A DNA stretch of 64,000 nt from Magnetospirillum sp. ME-1 (GTDB lineage Bacteria > Pseudomonadota > Alphaproteobacteria > Rhodospirillales > Magnetospirillaceae). The DNA lies in NCBI RefSeq assembly GCF_002105535.1, contig NZ_CP015848.1, positions 1,240,907 through 1,304,906 of the forward strand, written 5' to 3'. The notes below the pieces were generated by a model that worked only from the letters and a program-made list of their open reading frames with translations, was not told where the DNA came from and did no database searches. Below, piece after piece: positions 62,189-64,000 of this stretch. Numbering within the stretch: the stretch's first letter is position 1; the number at the start of each line of letters is the position of its first letter. A program made the position numbers and the translations under genes.

Positions 62189-62802
62189 CCGGCCTTTGCT
62201 ATGCGTTCGAGGGAATGGTGCCGGTGGTCGATCCCACTGCTTACGTCCATCCCACCGCGGTGCTGATCGGCGACGTGCGCATCGGACCCGGCTGCTTCAT
62301 CGGGCCGGGCGCCAGTCTGCGTGCGGATTTCTCCAGCGTGATCATCGGCGCGGGCGTCAACATCCAGGACAATTGCATCCTGCACGGCACGCCGGGCTTC
62401 CACACGGTGGTGGAGGATTACGGCCATATCGGCCATGCCGCCGTGGTGCATGGCTGCCGTATCCGCCGCAACGCCCTGGTGGGCATGGCGTCGTCCATCT
62501 ATGACGGGGCCGAGGTGGGCGAGGAGGCGATCATCGCCGCCATGGCCTTCGTTCCCGCCGGCTTCAAGATTCCGCCCCGCACTCTGGTGGCCGGGCTGCC
62601 GGCCAAGGTGCTGCGGGAACTCACGGCGGAAGAGGTGGCGCGCAAGACCCGCGGCACCGAGGCCTATCAGCAGCTGGCCCAGCGGGCGCTGAAGTCCATG
62701 GTGCCGTGCGAGCCGCTGTCCGCGCCCGAACCGGGCCGCGCCGAGTTGAACCCCAGCGCGCTGTGGCCGGATGATCTGACCCGGCACAAGCCCAAGGGCT
62801 GA
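62185..62802 (+). CDS. Gamma carbonic anhydrase-like hexapeptide protein (PaaY/CaiE type)
   Basis: A 205-aa left-handed beta-helix protein. The hexapeptide repeats are IGDVRIGPGCFIGPGASLRADF and VIIGAGVNIQDNCILHGTPG. Three metal-binding histidines lie in DNCILHG, YGHIGHAAVVHG (the GHxxxVHG core). The C-terminal helical extension matches PaaY, a thioesterase that rescues CoA intermediates, more than it matches a true carbonic anhydrase. It ends the bdhA operon, before a repeat. Confidence 0.88.
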   Translation: MTGLCYAFEGMVPVVDPTAYVHPTAVLIGDVRIGPGCFIGPGASLRADFSSVIIGAGVNIQDNCILHGTPGFHTVVEDYGHIGHAAVVHGCRIRRNALVGMASSIYDGAEVGEEAIIAAMAFVPAGFKIPPRTLVAGLPAKVLRELTAEEVARKTRGTEAYQQLAQRALKSMVPCEPLSAPEPGRAELNPSALWPDDLTRHKPKG

Positions 62803-62807
62803 GAATT

Positions 62808-62906
62808 TCGGGCTATCGCCCGAACCCATTTGGGGCGATGCCCCAACCCCCCCTTTGATTCTATTGGCAGAAAATAAAGGGGGGTTCGGGGTTCTCCCCG
62901 ATCAGC
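62808..62906. repeat. Dispersed palindromic repeat, family A copy 3
   Basis: TCGGGCTATCGCCCGA (62808-62823) is identical to the start of the 19532 copy. It is followed by GGGGCGATGCCCC, a T/A-rich middle and CGGGGTTCTCCCCG. It lies between convergent genes, ending directly at the stop of the formate dehydrogenase gene. Confidence 0.85.
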
Positions 62907-63887
62907 CTACTCCGCCGCCTTCGGCTCTTTTCTCTCCACGTCCTCGACCCAGACGGCATGGTGCTCGCGGGCCCATTCCCGGTCCACGTAGCCGGTGGTG
63001 ACGGCGGTGGAGGCACCCTCCATGCCGATGGTGCCGATGTAGATGTGGCCCAGGATGAACAGCACCATCACCACCGCCAGGGCGGCGTGAATCAGGTGCA
63101 TCACCTGCATGGCGTGGATGTCGCCCATGGTGAAGGGGAACAGCAGGTTGAGCCCGGTGGACGACACCAGGGCGCCGACGATGATCACCATCCAGAACTG
63201 GGTCTTCTGGCCGAAATTGAACTTGGCCGCCGGGGGGTGGACGCCCTTTTTCAGCAGGCCGCCGCCGCCCTTGATCCAGCCCCAGTCATAGCGGTCCCAG
63301 AGATTGTCCCGGGCCCACAGGACGAAGATCATCACCAGTCCGATGATGAAGACGAAGCCGGCCAGATTGTGCAGCCACTTGCCCGCCCAGGTGATCCAGG
63401 AAAACAGCGTCTTGCCCAGCCAGGGCTCGATGATCCAGCGGCCGAACAACAGGTTCAGCCCCGTCAGGCCCAGGACCAGGAACGAGCCGGCGGTCAGCCA
63501 GTGGCCGATGCGCTCGATCTTGGTGAAGCGCAGGATGGTCTGCCCCGAGGGGCCGCCCTCCATCATGATCTTGCCGCGGATGAAGTAGAAGGCGGCGATG
63601 GCCAGCGTCACGCCGATCAGGGCCCAGCCGGCATAGACCGCCAGCTTGCCGTTGCGCACATTGCGCCAGATCTCGCCTTCGGACTGGATCAGCACGCCGC
63701 GCGCGGCGGGCTGGCCGGCGATGTAGCCGGCTTCGCCCTGGCGGATGGTGCGCCAGGAATCGGGCTCGGTGATGCGGTCCGACTGGGCGGCGCTGGTGAC
63801 GTCGCCGTCATAGCTGGCGGCCAGGGATGGCTGCGCCATGCCGAGACCGAGGACCAGCATCAGGACCGCGAGGATGGTTCGGCTCAT
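62907..63887 (-). CDS. Formate dehydrogenase cytochrome b (gamma) subunit
   Basis: A 326-aa membrane protein with a cleavable signal (AVLMLVLGLGMAQPSLAA) and an N-terminal periplasmic segment, then four haem-binding transmembrane helices plus an extra early one. Haem-ligand histidines are in FTKIERIGHWLTAGSF, GKWLHNLAGFVFI and MHLIHAALAVVMVLFILGHIYI. It would take electrons from the iron-sulfur subunit to quinone. The start has GGGGAGG upstream. The preceding gene, ending at 63901, is presumably its iron-sulfur partner. Confidence 0.93.
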   Translation of the reverse strand: MSRTILAVLMLVLGLGMAQPSLAASYDGDVTSAAQSDRITEPDSWRTIRQGEAGYIAGQPAARGVLIQSEGEIWRNVRNGKLAVYAGWALIGVTLAIAAFYFIRGKIMMEGGPSGQTILRFTKIERIGHWLTAGSFLVLGLTGLNLLFGRWIIEPWLGKTLFSWITWAGKWLHNLAGFVFIIGLVMIFVLWARDNLWDRYDWGWIKGGGGLLKKGVHPPAAKFNFGQKTQFWMVIIVGALVSSTGLNLLFPFTMGDIHAMQVMHLIHAALAVVMVLFILGHIYIGTIGMEGASTAVTTGYVDREWAREHHAVWVEDVERKEPKAAE

Positions 63888-63900
63888 GCGATGCCTCCCC

Positions 63901-64000
63901 TTAGAATTTCTGCCCGGTGATGCGGCCCGATGGGGTCGCCTCGCCGGTTGGAATGGGGCCGTTGGTCGCCAGCCTGGCGACGCCGTCGTTCTGGCTGGCG
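63901..64000 (-). CDS. C-terminal end of the gene upstream of the formate dehydrogenase gamma subunit
   Basis: The last 33 codons of a minus-strand gene that continues past the window, ending TGEATPSGRITGQKF and TAA. It stops 13 bases before the gamma-subunit ATG. By position it is most likely the formate dehydrogenase iron-sulfur (beta) subunit. The visible tail is too short and variable to prove it. Confidence 0.55.
   Translation of the reverse strand, partial: ASQNDGVARLATNGPIPTGEATPSGRITGQKF

Noticed and set aside
1-64000. Magnetosome genes
   Set aside because: The gene set resembles Magnetospirillum, but no mam or mms gene is present.

Overview
The window is GC-rich, densely packed bacterial chromosome. 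A DUF1476 ATP-synthase inhibitor (zeta-type), a TrcR/DUF1013 cell-cycle regulator, a DUF1192 protein and Coq7 point to an alphaproteobacterium. A form II RuBisCO with phosphoribulokinase, a napFDAGHBC operon and several c-di-GMP and histidine-kinase genes suggest a Rhodospirillales member of the Magnetospirillum type. That name is inference; no magnetosome gene lies in the window.

Layout. 1-5.9 kb: an accessory block of visibly lower GC, with the end of a type I restriction-modification operon (hsdM-hsdS) continued by two coupled genes (an unknown 226-aa protein and a membrane-anchored PLD/HKD protein). It also holds a stray terminase-small-subunit-like gene, and it ends at the 3' side of a tRNA-Thr gene. 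6-17 kb: housekeeping genes (dcd, a fused phosphotransferase/P-loop kinase, Usp, NUDIX, phosphatase, coq7-dsbB, meaB, a diguanylate cyclase, ATPase zeta, purC-purS). 17-24 kb: a membrane PAS/kinase-like protein fused to a DnaQ exonuclease, a DUF294/CBS nucleotidyltransferase-like protein, and a DUF485-ActP acetate symporter pair. 24-34 kb: signalling genes (an OmpR-type two-component pair, an orphan kinase, a degenerate kinase with a phosphate-binding-like protein, a membrane protein with a possible C-terminal HTH), RNase T2, and a ThiS-ThiG fusion followed by a 32-codon gene. 34-41 kb: aroQ-accB-accC, hemN, a dCMP-deaminase-like gene and cbbM-cbbP. 41-50 kb: nudC, a GGDEF/EAL protein, and napFDAGHBC behind an FNR-like palindrome and closed by a strong terminator. 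50-64 kb: a TylF-type methyltransferase, DUF455, bcp-glnE, a large AsmA/YhdP-like protein, trcR, a quinone oxidoreductase, bdhA-thioesterase-hexapeptide protein, and a formate dehydrogenase cytochrome b subunit with the end of its upstream neighbour.

Two families of dispersed palindromic repeats sit between genes: family A at 19.5, 52.0 and 62.8 kb, and family B at 47.2 and 58.7 kb. One family B copy lies inside the nap operon.

The best candidates for something undescribed are the two coupled genes behind hsdS, the membrane protein with a possible HTH next to the binding-protein/degenerate-kinase pair, the sensor-exonuclease fusion beside DUF294 and ActP, and an orphan minus-strand terminator at 23.7 kb that may end a small RNA.
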